Origin: Strongylocentrotus purpuratus
Lineage: Eukaryota; Echinodermata; Echinoidea; Camarodonta; Strongylocentrotidae
Direction of reading: 5' to 3'
Assembly: GCF_000002235.5 (NCBI RefSeq)
Contig: NW_022145610.1
Location: forward strand, 30,865,806 to 30,929,805
DNA length: 64,000 bases
Made by a program: the position numbers and the translations under genes. Positions 12,533 through 24,035 of this stretch are shown here, in pieces; the stretch's first letter is position 1, and each line of letters starts with the position of its first letter. The notes under the pieces are model-generated. The model saw only the letters and a list, made by a program, of their open reading frames with translations. It was not told the origin of the DNA and did not search any database.

Positions 12533-13012
12533 GGTGCGTTCAAGCGATTTTTTGAAGCTAGAATCACAAACATGAATCACAAATCTAAACGACGTTAAAA
12601 ACATGGTTACTGCGGGAGAGCATTCAAGCGATTTTTCATCAACGCAGATTCTCGCTCATTTCAAGCCCACCCACTGCTCATCACACTGTGCAGTTTGACC
12701 CAGGAAGTATAGGTCAACTTTGCGCGTTCTTTCTGTCTGTGTTTAGGGTCGACTGTCGGCCAAACCGGAAGCAGACCACGATAATGACGTTATAGAATCA
12801 TGATTGAGATCTCAGTTCGTTCAAGCGACTTTTGGCGACCGTGATTCTACAAAACCCATTTTTTCCAGCATTACATGTTTGCGTTTTTAAACACATTTAT
12901 TTTTACGACCGACGGATATTCCCTTGAAATCGCTTGAATGCAACCGTGTTTTAAACTAAACATCTTTGAAAACCTTGTTTCTAGGGTGAAAAAAGAGTCG
13001 CTTGAACGCACC
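12533..13012. mobile_element. TIR element GGTGCGTTCAAGCGA, copy 1, beside a splice donor
   Basis: Perfect 15-bp terminal inverted repeats (GGTGCGTTCAAGCGA / TCGCTTGAACGCACC). The flanks TTA (left) and CTA (right, after one extra C) would fit a TWA-type 3-bp duplication as in PIF/Harbinger elements, but the match is imperfect. A second copy lies at 62480-62941 in the same orientation, and a related element at 29542-29935. It ends 21 bases before the minus-strand donor of the 13-14 kb exon. Confidence 0.8.
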
Positions 13013-13034
13013 CCTAGACAAGGTGCTTACTTAC

Positions 13035-14399
13035 CTCTAGGGCTGCGTCACTCAGGAACCGCATGACAGTCCAAACCACGTGAGAGAATTGGACCCGATC
13101 CACCACCAGCTCACAACCTGACTTTGGTTTTTTCTCACCGGCAACATCCTCACATAAACTAACTTTGATGTCAGAGATGGCACCAGTTTCTTTCCCTCCA
13201 ACGTTGTCCCCAAGATCATCATTAGAGTACTCATTGTTTTCATCAGTATCTTTACTAAGGTCAGCCTCACCCTCTATTGATATTGCACTGTAACAACTTT
13301 TGCTCTCCGGCACTTGAACACAATTTTTTGCACCGTCTATTGCACTACATGAACTATCACCGGCTATGTCATCTTGAACAGAATGAACAGTCGATGCTGT
13401 TCTGTCGCTTTGGCCTGTAACCGGCTCTTGAGGATCTTCATTGTGAGAATTGTTAGATTGATAGGACTGCTTCTGGTCAGATGGAAATGTCCCAAATATC
13501 CAGTCAGTGTCTATGAAGGTCTTAGAGCTATTGCAAAGGTTGTTATTAGAGCTATCATTGGCACAAAGTGAAAACTTTGATTGATCACTTGAGCTTCCAT
13601 CATTTTCAGAAGAGTCTTTTAACTTTGTAGGACTAACTTGACAAGAACAGTCAGCTGCATTTCCAAAGTGGTCATTGCTTAATTCTAAATATCCTTGAGA
13701 CATATTTCCAGGTGTCACAGGTCGAACTATACTTTGTGTTTCAGAAGAATTGGACAAACAATCCTCTTCTAGCATGCTTTCAGTTTCAGTATTATCCATT
13801 TGTGAACAGGTTTCTATATCCTGTTTCCCAATTGCACCTGATCCTGATCCGGAAATATGACCTAACTGACCGATACATGGGCTCTTTTCCTGTCTCCCAG
13901 GAATCTTTGACTTGCCCCCATCTGACTTATTTCCTTCCGTGGTGCCGTCTTGCCTCACTGCTTTGGTACGAGCAGCTTTCGGTGATTTCCCTGACCTAAT
14001 ATCACTCAGTACCTTCTTAAAGATGTCTTTGAAGTTGTTTCTGTCCTTCATTGCTTTTTCAGGCTTACTTGTGACAATGTCGTCAAAGAAATAATAGCTT
14101 TCCACGTTGCAGGCATTATTACCGTTTGTCTGCATTGTAGATTCCTTCAAGGGTGATCTAGTCATGTCATCTGTCGCCGTTTTCGATCCAGAGTCCTGGA
14201 GCTCTTGGAAAACATCGTCATGGCCCTGTACAAACACAAACTCATCTCCTCCGGGGCTCCCTGGAATCTGTCCTCCACCAGGCAATGCAGGACTCGCTTC
14301 ACTTTCCTCTGGATGAAACCTGAATGTTCCTTCATCACTGAACGATGGTTGCTTCTCCTTTGGCCCAGGGCTAAATGTGTAGCTCTTCCTGTGAGCCAT
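13035..14399 (-). CDS. Probable alternative first coding exon (455 codons), Ser/Asp-rich, RVQF motif, unidentified protein
   Basis: Open for 455 codons on the minus strand from an ATG in a strong context (GTCAGCCATGGCTC) to the donor CTAGAG/GTAAGTAAG, phase 0. An upstream in-frame TGA lies about 33 bases before the ATG, so the ATG is the natural start. The peptide begins MAHRKSYTFSPGPKEK. It is acidic, Ser/Asn/Asp-rich and mostly disordered-looking, with a basic helix-like patch FKDIFKKVLSDIRSGKSPK near residues 118-140. The last 21 residues read RVQFSHVVWTVMRFLSDAALE: RVQF (435-438) matches the PP1-docking RVxF pattern, and the rest could form an amphipathic helix. The phase-0 donor fits the 7.7 kb exon. 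A possible acceptor (tctacag) lies just before the ATG but is out of phase with the 34 kb donor, so I favour a separate promoter for a shorter isoform. A separate overlapping gene is the alternative. A MITE ends about 20 bases past the donor. Confidence 0.68.
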
Positions 14400-15029
14400 G
14401 GCTGACAAGTTCCTTCTGTAGACTCTTCACAATAATCTGTGCATTCTAATGTCACTTTATTTTACAGGCTTACAAAAAGCTACAGGAGCAGCGATCCGTC
14501 CTGGGATGAAGAATTACAACTGAGAACTTTATGAAGAGCTTCTGAAGTGTAATAGTAAAAAATAATCCATCAATAGTTAGTGCACTGAGTTGTCATTTTG
14601 TTTCCAGGCAGGCCTGTCTTCTCACCATAATGTACTCGACAATGTCTGAAACAGCCATTCACCTCCGCATCTCATCTGAAGCAACAAACAAAAGTGATGT
14701 CACAACTACTGCTTCAATTTTAAACAAATCCTATGGGTATGCAAATGGAGAAAAATCCAGAGCATGCTTTCAATACAAAGAGATACTCCAAAATGAATGG
14801 ACTTTGGAAAGAATGATGAGAATGTTATCTTGACCAGTCAGTGCAGGAAGAGCTACACCTCTTGTCACCGTTGAATCATCATTATACTTTCCTGCAGGCC
14901 TAAACAGCTGCATGGCCTCCAAGGTTCTGCATCATTCAGTTAAACATCATTCAGCTGTAACATACAAGGAAACGAGTGCTAATGTATATCATTGGTTAGA
15001 GAATTGCATCACTTCAGGACTTAATTTCC

Positions 15030-15545
15030 AATAAATTACAATGAAGGACAGCTTATCGAAAAGGATACTAGAACAATTTCAGCAGCGATATCTGACAAAA
15101 GATGTAATTCCCAAGAACTTGCTCTGCCTCTGATTTGCGACAAAATAACTCCTCTGCAAAGCATTACCATCCAACATTCAAAATCCTTCCTGTATGACTT
15201 ATCTTGATGAAGCAATTGATTAATTAATCTCAGGATAATAATGAAGAACAACTTATCCCAAAGAATAAGGAGTCTGAACTATCAGCAGCTAAGCAGAGAT
15301 ACCCGACCAAAGACGAACTTCCCAAGCTCCATCTGTACAGGTAACTGTAAGGTACTCATATGCAAGTACTACAATAAAACAATCAAGATCCTCCCGCACA
15401 AAATGAAACAATTGATTCAATATCAATCTCAGAAACAGGAACTCCTCGGGAAAACACTACCATCTAACTACCAAAATTTTCAAGCAAGAATAATCCTGAT
15501 GAAGCAATTGATTAGTTCATCTTAAGAACAAGATTGGACGAGAGC
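15030..15545. repeat. Degenerate tandem duplication, unit about 200-300 bp
   Basis: Copy 1 from about 15040 (ATGAAGGACAGCTTATCGAA ... TGATGAAGCAATTGATTAAT) and copy 2 from about 15241 (ATGAAGAACAACTTATCCCA ... CTGATGAAGCAATTGATTAG). Order is preserved, with an extra roughly 90 bp in copy 2. Confidence 0.65.
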
Positions 15546-16984
15546 TACTGAGAATATCCTTTGCTGCACATTGATGATGAAAGTAACAATTCAGAAACAT
15601 GGAAGATGACATGATCATGTTCCTCTATTGAGACTTGAGAGTCAAAAAGGCTTCTATCATAAATATTCGGACTGAACCATGTTGTCATTCTCAAATACTA
15701 ACATTGACAAAGCTTGAAGCTGAGATATCCTTTACTCTCAACAACAACAAAAAAGAAAACATTTTAGCCTTGAACACTCTCAAAACACTTAAAGCAACCT
15801 TTCGAAATGCCCTTCTGAATCACAAAAAATGGGACTTGAACAACTTAAGAACGAGAAGGATGAAAATACACCTTAATAAAAACAAAATATAAGATAGCAG
15901 CTAGGCTTTAGCAGCCAAATCTGTTAGAAGAAATTACAGCAATAATAAAACCACAATCATCAGGAACTCTTGGCGTATTAATCTATTTCTACTGCCACAA
16001 ACTGCCTCAATGCATTTCTTTCTTCTAGGTAAGCCAAGTGAAGATATCGTTTTGCAAGACAAGTAAAATTGTCACTTGATTGCTTTATTCATTAGCGTAG
16101 CGCGAATCAAGCATCATCGGTATATCACTGATGCATGGCATTTCCTGGGTTTTGTTTTAAATTATTTAACTTTAAATTCCCTCCACGGAAAAATATAAAA
16201 ATAGAAACATAATCCAAATCATTTTTTTCTTTACGTGACGCAATAGCTTCAACGTACGGTCCAATGATTCAAGGCTTGCATGTTTTGTCACTGAATTCGT
16301 ACTTTAGAATATGAAGAAAAAGATATGCTTTATCTTCCTGTAGAATTCACATATTACCCGCTGGAACTTCCCTCTTTTGTGATCAATACTGTCAAAACTC
16401 ATAACAATGTACAAATATTCAAACCCTACAGAGAATATGCATGAGGAATATAACAAACATGTAGTCTAACAATTACTCAGCAGAAACGACTTCCATTCAG
16501 ACTTGTTCTGCTGTATACCAGCATGTCTATGACAGTGGTATTACTATAACACCAAACCACTCCAATAAAATTAAACATTTGAAAAGAAATTAGCTCAGTA
16601 GTACGCAGGTTTACTTCAACAAGCAAAACGATATTTTGTTCTCGGTTATGACAATTCCAAATGATTCCACAAATAGATCCTCATGAGCATTGTGGCCCAG
16701 AAATTTCTCCACTTTAGAAATTGATTATATCACTAGTTTGAACAAGGGCATAATGAAAAGAATCCCTGATAAAGCAAACTCAAGTGAGACAAACCTCGAC
16801 CACACTGTAAAATACAACAGCAAATGCTAAGATTTAAAACTTGTACCCAATGGACTTCATATTCAAAATTGACAACCAGCATTGGTCAATGGGCACCAGC
16901 AGAATCTTAGAGAAACTAGAGCAGTCCAAGCGAGAATGATGACAGATTTTGTATCCTCTAAAAGCAATTGAAAACTATTCCAGA

Positions 16985-17370
16985 TAATCCCTTTGCGGAA
17001 AAACTGCCACAGAGCATTGTAAAAGCAACATCAAGAAATCTGTAATGCAATTTGGACGCCTCACAAGCGATTCCGGAAATGTCTTTCAGGACAAACTGCC
17101 AGACCTCACTGTCAAGGTGACCTTAATAACATGTAATTGATGTCTTTCAGATGGCCCACAAATGACTCCAGCAAGTATTTTGGTGGATCGACAAACTGCC
17201 ACAGATGATTCAAAATAAATCCTATAAATCTGGGATTCACCTCAGATGTTTCACAAACGATTCCAGAATGCCTCTAGGTGGACATACTGCCATGGATTGT
17301 TCCAAACGTAACCTAAATAAATTCAAAATTCACCTCAGGTGCGTCACAAACGATTCCATGAGGTGGAGAT
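16985..17370. repeat. Four-unit degenerate tandem repeat, unit about 94 bp
   Basis: ACTGCCA recurs near 17004, 17093, 17193 and 17287, and CACAAACGATTCC-like words recur near 17066, 17155, 17250 and 17343. Other shared words are CACCTCAGGTG and CCTAAATAAAT. Confidence 0.7.
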
Positions 17371-17970
17371 ATGAATAGCTCCCAAGTTGAACTTGTGTCG
17401 AGGTATGGCAAGCTATGTGCTTCACCGCTATGGGACGGTGGAAGCCCTGTGTTTTTAATGTGTTAATCCAGACAGCTGCGATGACTTTCGACACGGTGGA
17501 GAGACAAGGGGGTGAGATACAAGAGCGAGAGACGGAGAGGGGGAAGACAGATCAGAGGAGATAGGAGCTCATCCCTGTATTACTCAGTAGGACAAGGGAA
17601 TTACAGCCTACCGGTCCCATTTCCACCAACTCCAAATCACCTTGGAAAATTCTGTTCCGCTTATTGTCTTCAGTCAAAGAAATTATTGAAATAGCAGACA
17701 AAGGGAGATGCATTCACTTGAAATGCCCTTTACAACAAAGATCATTCAAAACCAACGTTTTCCCCACAAACTAACACAAATTTATGGTAGAAATGAAAAA
17801 TACCAAAGGACTGATGTTTGCAGTATGAAAACATTAAAAGGTTTCAGTGTTTATCTAAAGAACAAGGAAATGCTGTTTGTTATTTCAGAGTTCGTACCTG
17901 GCACCTTTTCATCAAGAGAAGTGTAACTTGAAGGATTGATAGACACAAGTAACATAACCATTTTGTCATC

Positions 17971-18036
17971 GAAAGCCAGAAGGGTAATATTTCTATGTTA
18001 AAAGGATATATCATGCCCTTCTGGGCTCTTAGCAGA
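17971..18036. mobile_element. Short hairpin MITE of the AGCCAGAAGGG family, copy 1
   Basis: GAAAGCCAGAAGGGTAATAT opposite CCCTTCTGGGCTCTTAGCAG forms an imperfect hairpin of about 65 bp. A more decayed likely copy follows at about 18085-18155 (GAGCACCAGAGGG ... CCCTGTGCTCTACTGGCTCT). Confidence 0.65.
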
Positions 18037-18635
18037 CATTTTTTTTCCTTCCAATATAAACTTGTCATAAAATGTGGTCTTTAGAGCACCAGAGGGAATC
18101 AAGCTATAACTTTAAAAACTGCTATTACCCTGTGCTCTACTGGCTCTTAGCAGATGATTTTCCCATCTTTACCCTTAAAACATTTGATCTACGAAGCATC
18201 AAAGTGATTGTCAATGAAACAGTTCTATAACTCCTATTTAATACCCTAGTATTAGAAAAAAGACCCAAACGAAACCAACACAAGACCAATGACAGACCAC
18301 CAAACATACTTCGTTAGCCCAAAAATAAAATATGAAAATCAGTTGTAGTAGGTCCATGGTTGGGAGTCAATGTGAAGTCGCTTTGTGGTGGTGTGAGGTA
18401 TGCTATCAAATAAAAAAGCCACTTCTACACCTTCTGGCTTTAATCAGAAGAGTTATTCCTATGATACACCCTAAAAAAGGCTAAAGAGCATGGTAGTCAT
18501 TGTCAAGCTAACTTTCTGACATGCTATTAGTGAGAAAGCCCCCTGTGACACCTACGTGTGAGGGGTATGGTGCATCAGTCCTCACATGGTTATCAAGTAC
18601 ACCTGAAGATCCTATCGGCTTCAACAATAGCTGCA

Positions 18636-18960
18636 AGTCATCCTTAGGTCATGGATACATTCTGCCTAGGCGTGAATGATTAACTAATAATAGATCATTA
18701 TGCATTTTAACCATGTGATTAATTTATCAGAGCACAGATTAATGATTAGTGCTTGGAAATATCAGGCCAAAAAATTGTTATTTTTCAGGCAAAAAGTATT
18801 ATGTTAGAAAGTATACGCTCATATTAAAGTTTTAAAGGAGGTACAGCTAGAAGTCCTCTTCAACGGACTAGGATAGTTAGAAATAATGCCTGAACAAGTC
18901 ATCCTTAGGTCATAGATATACACTGCCCACAAGGCAACCAACAATGAGTGATTAACTATA
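18636..18960. repeat. Local duplication with about 261-bp spacing
   Basis: AAGTCATCCTTAGGTCAT, a following A-T-rich CTGCC segment and GTGATTAACTA occur in order at about 18636-18695 and 18897-18957. Confidence 0.6.
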
Positions 18961-19669
18961 AATTGATGGTATACTGTAGACACATGCTATTTAAGCAGGT
19001 GTGCACTTGTAAATTGATGTGCATGTTAATAGGTAAGATGATTACCGGTATGTATTTCTAGTCATTACATAAATTATATACATATACCAGTAAATTTGAT
19101 ATAAGAGAAAAAGCTGGGGGTTATACTAGGGATTCTCTTTGTATTAAACTGTATTCACATGTTGAGAATATTTTCCCAAATCCTTTTTTTCCTTTTTCTT
19201 TAACGAGAGAATGGGTCCCTTTAAGATCCAACAGCATCTGACTGTAAGCTTGACTACCCTGATAATAAAAACGAACTTCATGGGTTTCCATTTCCTACTT
19301 ATTACAAGTGTAAAATCACCAAGCATAGAAGACTTGATCTTGAATGCTTGAATAGTCATTGTGTTTCTATCCAGAGAATAAGAATTGAAAAGGGCTAACC
19401 ACTTCACATCAGACTCATAAGCTCTTAAACTCTGAATCATTTTATTTTGAGAGTGTCTGTGAGAGGTCCTTTCACATCTCAATTCTAATCTCTCAAAAAC
19501 CTGAGAAACCAAGAGTGCCATTTCACATTCTTTTTCTAAGCTCTTAAACTCAGAGGAAACTGTCTTTTATATTTCACACTGGAAGAAAACATTTTGTTTT
19601 ATTTCAACTGATAAGGCTCCCCCTTTCATGATCTAATTTTTAATTCCGAAAGTCTGGGTTAGTTGTGTG

Positions 19670-19863
19670 TATATCAGAGCTACCAAGTGTCACGCATTAG
19701 GCGCGACATCACGCATTTTGAGGGTCTGAAAACGGCTCTCACGCACGGCGCGTGCTAGATTTTAAAAAAAACGCCATACCTATACGTGTGTTATACCCTC
19801 GTGCGCGCCGAGTCATGAAAATGTCACGCATTGCCGATCTTTGAACTTGGCGTCTCTGGTATA
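19670..19863. mobile_element. TIR element with CpG-rich TCACGCA interior
   Basis: The left end TATATCAGAGCTACCAAGTG and the inverted right end TATACCAGAGACGCCAAGT form imperfect TIRs of about 18 bp. The interior repeats TCACGCATT and GCGCG, unlike the AT-rich surroundings. Confidence 0.55.
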
Positions 19864-20221
19864 TTCACAGTAAAATAAATGTTTTTGTCAATGTTACCTG
19901 TAAAAATCTGCCCATTTCATACTATCCTACTTTGCTTGCATAAGTTCATGGAAACTTTGTCCATTCAAAGTGAAGTTAACATTACAATTTCTTTACAGCT
20001 TAAAATGAGGTCCATGTCACACTCTCTTGCTAAGCCCCTAAGAATTTGAAGCATTTGTGATTTTATTCGCGGTAAAGGCAATGTTTAGCTTTCAAATAAT
20101 AATTGAAAAGATGGCCCAATTCACACCTAACATCTAAGCTTGTATATCCTCTACATATTTGACAGCAAGAGTCTTGTGACAAAGAAAAGTTTAGTACATT
20201 TTTCTTAAAGCCATGTTCTAT

Positions 20222-20252
20222 TTAACTCTCTCTCTCTCTCTCTCTCTCTCTG
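20222..20252. repeat. (TC)n microsatellite
   Basis: An uninterrupted CT run of about 30 bp. Confidence 0.95.
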
Positions 20253-20609
20253 CCCTTGTTTCATTCTCTCACGTTCTTCAAATTCTGAGGCGATCGTGTG
20301 GTTATTGATTCACAATGAAAGAAACACTTTGGTTTACTACATGACAGTTTGACTACAAACTTTTTTATGCATCTGTAAACTCAAGCTGCATATTTGACAA
20401 AGATTCTAACAGCTTCAGAAACACTTGTTTTTCTTTGTGGATGTTTGTCCTTCTTTTCTTGCTTCAAAGTGTAATGTTTATTTTGCAGAAGGAATTGAAA
20501 TTCTGCTTTCTAAAGAAAAACTATCCAGCTATTTGTAACAAAGGGATGAATTCAGCAAGGGAAACTCCCTTACTGTACAAAGGTGAAAATGTAACCCTGA
20601 ATCAGAGAA

Positions 20610-20745
20610 AAAAATACACGGGGGCTCGGGACGAATTAGCCCCCGAAATGCCCAAAAGAGTGTTACTTTCATGCAAGCAAGCTTGAAAAGTAGCCCCCAA
20701 AATGTTTTAATTAATTTTTTCCCTGCCCTGAATAGGCAGTTTTGT
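20610..20745. repeat. Dispersed GGGGGCT repeat, copy 1
   Basis: Contains ACGAATTAGCCCCCGAAATG, CATGCAAGCAAGCTTGAAAA and GTAGCCCCCAAAAT, bounded by A-rich and T-rich ends. Inverted and longer copies lie at 32165-32360 and 47795-47940. Confidence 0.8.
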
Positions 20746-22844
20746 TGCTCAAGATACAGAATTTTCATCTAAAATAAACTGTAATACCTGAAGAAAAAAA
20801 TAATGTACATGAAGTGATTAAGAATTTCACAATTGGTTCAGATATCAATAAGTTTTATGCTACAAACTAATTAAAAAAAATATATTTAGAAAAACAGACA
20901 CTGAATTTTTGCAGTTTGTGAAGGTTTCTTGCCATGAAAATCAGGCTCATTTACAAATTGCAAAAACTGTATATCGCTAAAATAGGGTTACTAGCTTTAT
21001 GGTACTAATTTAAAAGAAAGTTCTTTGCATTCCTTGTGATTCAGGTTTAAATTGGGGTTTTCTGTGGTGAAACTTATATAACAAGTAAAGTATGATTGTT
21101 GAAGCACATTTCTAGAATATTGACAAAAATATGTGCTAGAAGCTCCCCTTTAAATCAGAATTTGATGCGAGATGAAGTGAACTTAAACTCAAAATAGGAA
21201 GTGGGGTTTCCCTAGACTGTCAATCAAAAGGATGACAGTTATATTGGATGATGCATGGACTTCATTAGTCTAGTCATACCACTATCTAAACAACACAGAG
21301 TGATAATCAATATATAGGTGGAAAATCAGAAATACACTATAAAGCTTATACACAGTGAAGAGGAGTATGGGAGGGGTGGGAGGAGTTGTTTCATCCACCC
21401 CCTCATCATTTTTCTTCAGATCATCTAGAGATATATTTGGAGTCAAGTTTCGTCCAGGAAGTATGTAACTTATCAATTGTAAAGAAATATGGCTTAAACT
21501 GCTTGGTACTAAATATATTATTAACATGTTTCAGACAGGATTACAATTGATTATTATGTATCTGAAAGGGCTATTTCTCTCTTATGTATATACCTATATT
21601 TTCTGAAAACATTTCCTTAATGTCTATAGGTTTCTTTTTGTAATTTTTTAAAAGACAATATTTCAAGCCATATTAATTTCATTTTATCTTGATGATCCAA
21701 ACAGTAAGGGCACTTCTACTTAATACCAAAAGATTAAATAGCACATTTAAATTTGAGGAGAGGAGAGGATGGACAGCATATCATATTCATTATCATAAAC
21801 ATTCAAATTAGGCAATGCAAATGCAAATTCTCTTGCTTTGTGATGAGGTGATTTAAGTAGAGCATGACCCCCTACTCCCACTCATCCCCTTCTTCACCCC
21901 TACCCCCTCCCACATCTGCTCTTTTTTCAACTACTGTGGAAAATTGTAACGTTCTGCTCTCGTTTCCTGATCTGATTAGCGCCACCAAGTGGCCGATAAA
22001 GAATGAGTAAGCCAGTGACTTGATTTCCTGTGCTGCATTATACTAAGAGAAGGCAGACAATCAAATTTGTGCATCGGCAATTTACCAAACAGAAAGAAAA
22101 AAGATTTACTAATTTGAAAGGTGGATGACAAATTCACAAAACCGCTCTGTGATGTATCAACGAGGCCTATATAACAGTAAAAGGTATTACGAGAATACAG
22201 AGATGTGGGTTCAGTACAAAGTTGCACATCCAGTCGATTATGATGGATTGTAATGCATAAAAATCAAATCAAAGTCAAGTCTACCAATGTTTTGAATTCT
22301 ACTATTAAAGAGAACAATGTCAACGATTCTTTCTTGAATAACAACACTCATCAAAGACAACCAATCAGTTTTTTATCAAAACATCATAATACTCATCAGT
22401 TTTCATGCGGTCTCTTTTTTCAATGGTTTCACAACCTTTGAAATTTGATCAATAACTATATCAACTTGACTTTAGTTGTGTACAGATTAAGCATAGTCTT
22501 CTGTCAAGACCTCATTACTGACTGACGAATTGGCAAGGGAATTGTTGCACTTTGAACTACATTATATCATAGATCACCCTTTTAGACTGCACTGCATTCC
22601 GCTTCAATATAATAACATCACATTCCCTATCAAACAAAACACCATCGTGATCATCCTTTGATACAAAAATAGTGTAGTCTCCAGTCCAGACATTGGCACA
22701 ATAGAAACACAGTATGCCTTTTAAACTGCACTCCATAAGAGTCCATATCCACATAAATGAAACACACATGAAACTGAAAAATGTCCTGATATTCCTAAAT
22801 GGTATGAAGAGGTTCACCACAACATAACAGACGTCAAAACAGAA

Positions 22845-23060
22845 GTTGGTTGGTTGGTTTGTTTTGCCCGACTGCTAAGAAAGAATGTGCGTGCTTGTAA
22901 GTAAGCAACCAGGGGGACCGGCAGCTTTAAGTCCTCTCCAAGGGACTTGGTATTGAGGATTAATGCCTTACTAAAGGGCACTTTAGCCTGGCGCATGGTT
23001 TCAAACCTGGGACCTCCCGGTTACGAGACGAGTACTCTACCACTGAGCCATAGAGCGTCC
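22845..23060 (-). mobile_element. tRNA-derived SINE, copy 1
   Basis: The reverse strand carries the tRNA-like head (GCTCAGTGGTAGAGTACTCG, then GGTTTGAAACC as B box) and the body GGCATTAATCCTCAATACCA, ending in a short TTGG/TGG-rich tail on the plus strand. It matches copies at 27.6, 37.1 and 62.2 kb. Confidence 0.8.
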
Positions 23061-23469
23061 ACAAATTTCCAACCTATTCTGGATTCCAAACAAAATTTGT
23101 GATGAAAATGCTGGAAGTTTTATCGATACACATCAAAGAGACATACGTTGCTCCTCCATTCAAATGATAAGAACTTCCCTTCAAAACATAGATATTAAAA
23201 ACTCCTTCCAAAATAATAGTGAAAGATCCTAGTGAACCACTGCTCGTCCAAGAATTACCGCTTATCATGATATGAAAGAAATCTGCTTCACTGAAGCCAA
23301 GGGAATAAGGACTAAAAACATACAATCCAAAGTTTCAGGGAATTAACATGGGCTGTATGGCATTATATGCCGGTAGTGAAATATATATTTCTGCATTTCC
23401 TGGTTTTTGTCAGCGGGACAGAGCTGAGGAGGAGCTATTTAGACCCTCTAAATATCAGAGCTGACAAAG

Positions 23470-24035
23470 AAGGGAGAGATAGAGAGAGAGAGAGAGAAAG
23501 AGTAGCTTTATGTACCTGAATGCATGAAAGAGACAACACAATGAAAGGCAAACAAAGAAAATTTGTTCAAGAGTTATGTCAATAGTTCTTGCGAACTAAG
23601 TTCAGATGGGACAGAGCGATTGAATTTTGGTTTACATACATGAATGAATCAGGTCCCAGAAATATATAAACCACAGAAAAAGGAAATAGAGAGGGGGTAG
23701 AGATAGAGAGAGAGAGGGGGGGGGGGAGGGGGGGGGGGGGGTAGAGAGGAAATGAAAGGAACACAAAAGGAAAGAGGAGAGAGAGAGGGGGAAATAGAAA
23801 GATAAAAGATATATGCAGAGGTAGAGAGCAAGAGGGAGGAAGAGAGAGAGAGGGGGAAATGAATAGATGGATAGAAAGGGAGGAAAAAGAAAAATGGAAA
23901 TAAATAAATAGAAAGAGAGACAGACAGAGCAAGAGAGAAAAGAGGAAGGGAGAGGAAGGGAGAGGAAGGGAGAGGAGAGGAGAGGAGAGGAGAGAGAGAA
24001 AGAAAGAGAAAGAGAGAGAAAATGGGTGGGGGTGG
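23470..24035. repeat. GA-rich low-complexity block
   Basis: Irregular (GA)n, with poly-G near 23717-23740 and a GGAGA / GGAAGGGAGA tandem at 23943-23995. Open frames on the minus strand are compositional. Confidence 0.95.

Larger units (their letters stand above)
7712..13034. other. Intron between the 13-14 kb exon and the 7.7 kb exon
   Basis: Bounded by the GTAAGTAAG donor at 13034 and the CTCTGCAG acceptor ending at 7712 (minus strand). It holds ATC-rich microsatellites, a repeat shared with 45.3 kb, a GA tract, degenerate local repeats at 9.6-10.7 kb, a TTAA-flanked MITE and a GGTGCGTTCAAGCGA element. Between 10660 and 11917 I see only AT-rich unique sequence with a GA-rich patch at 10925-11055. 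Confidence 0.5.
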
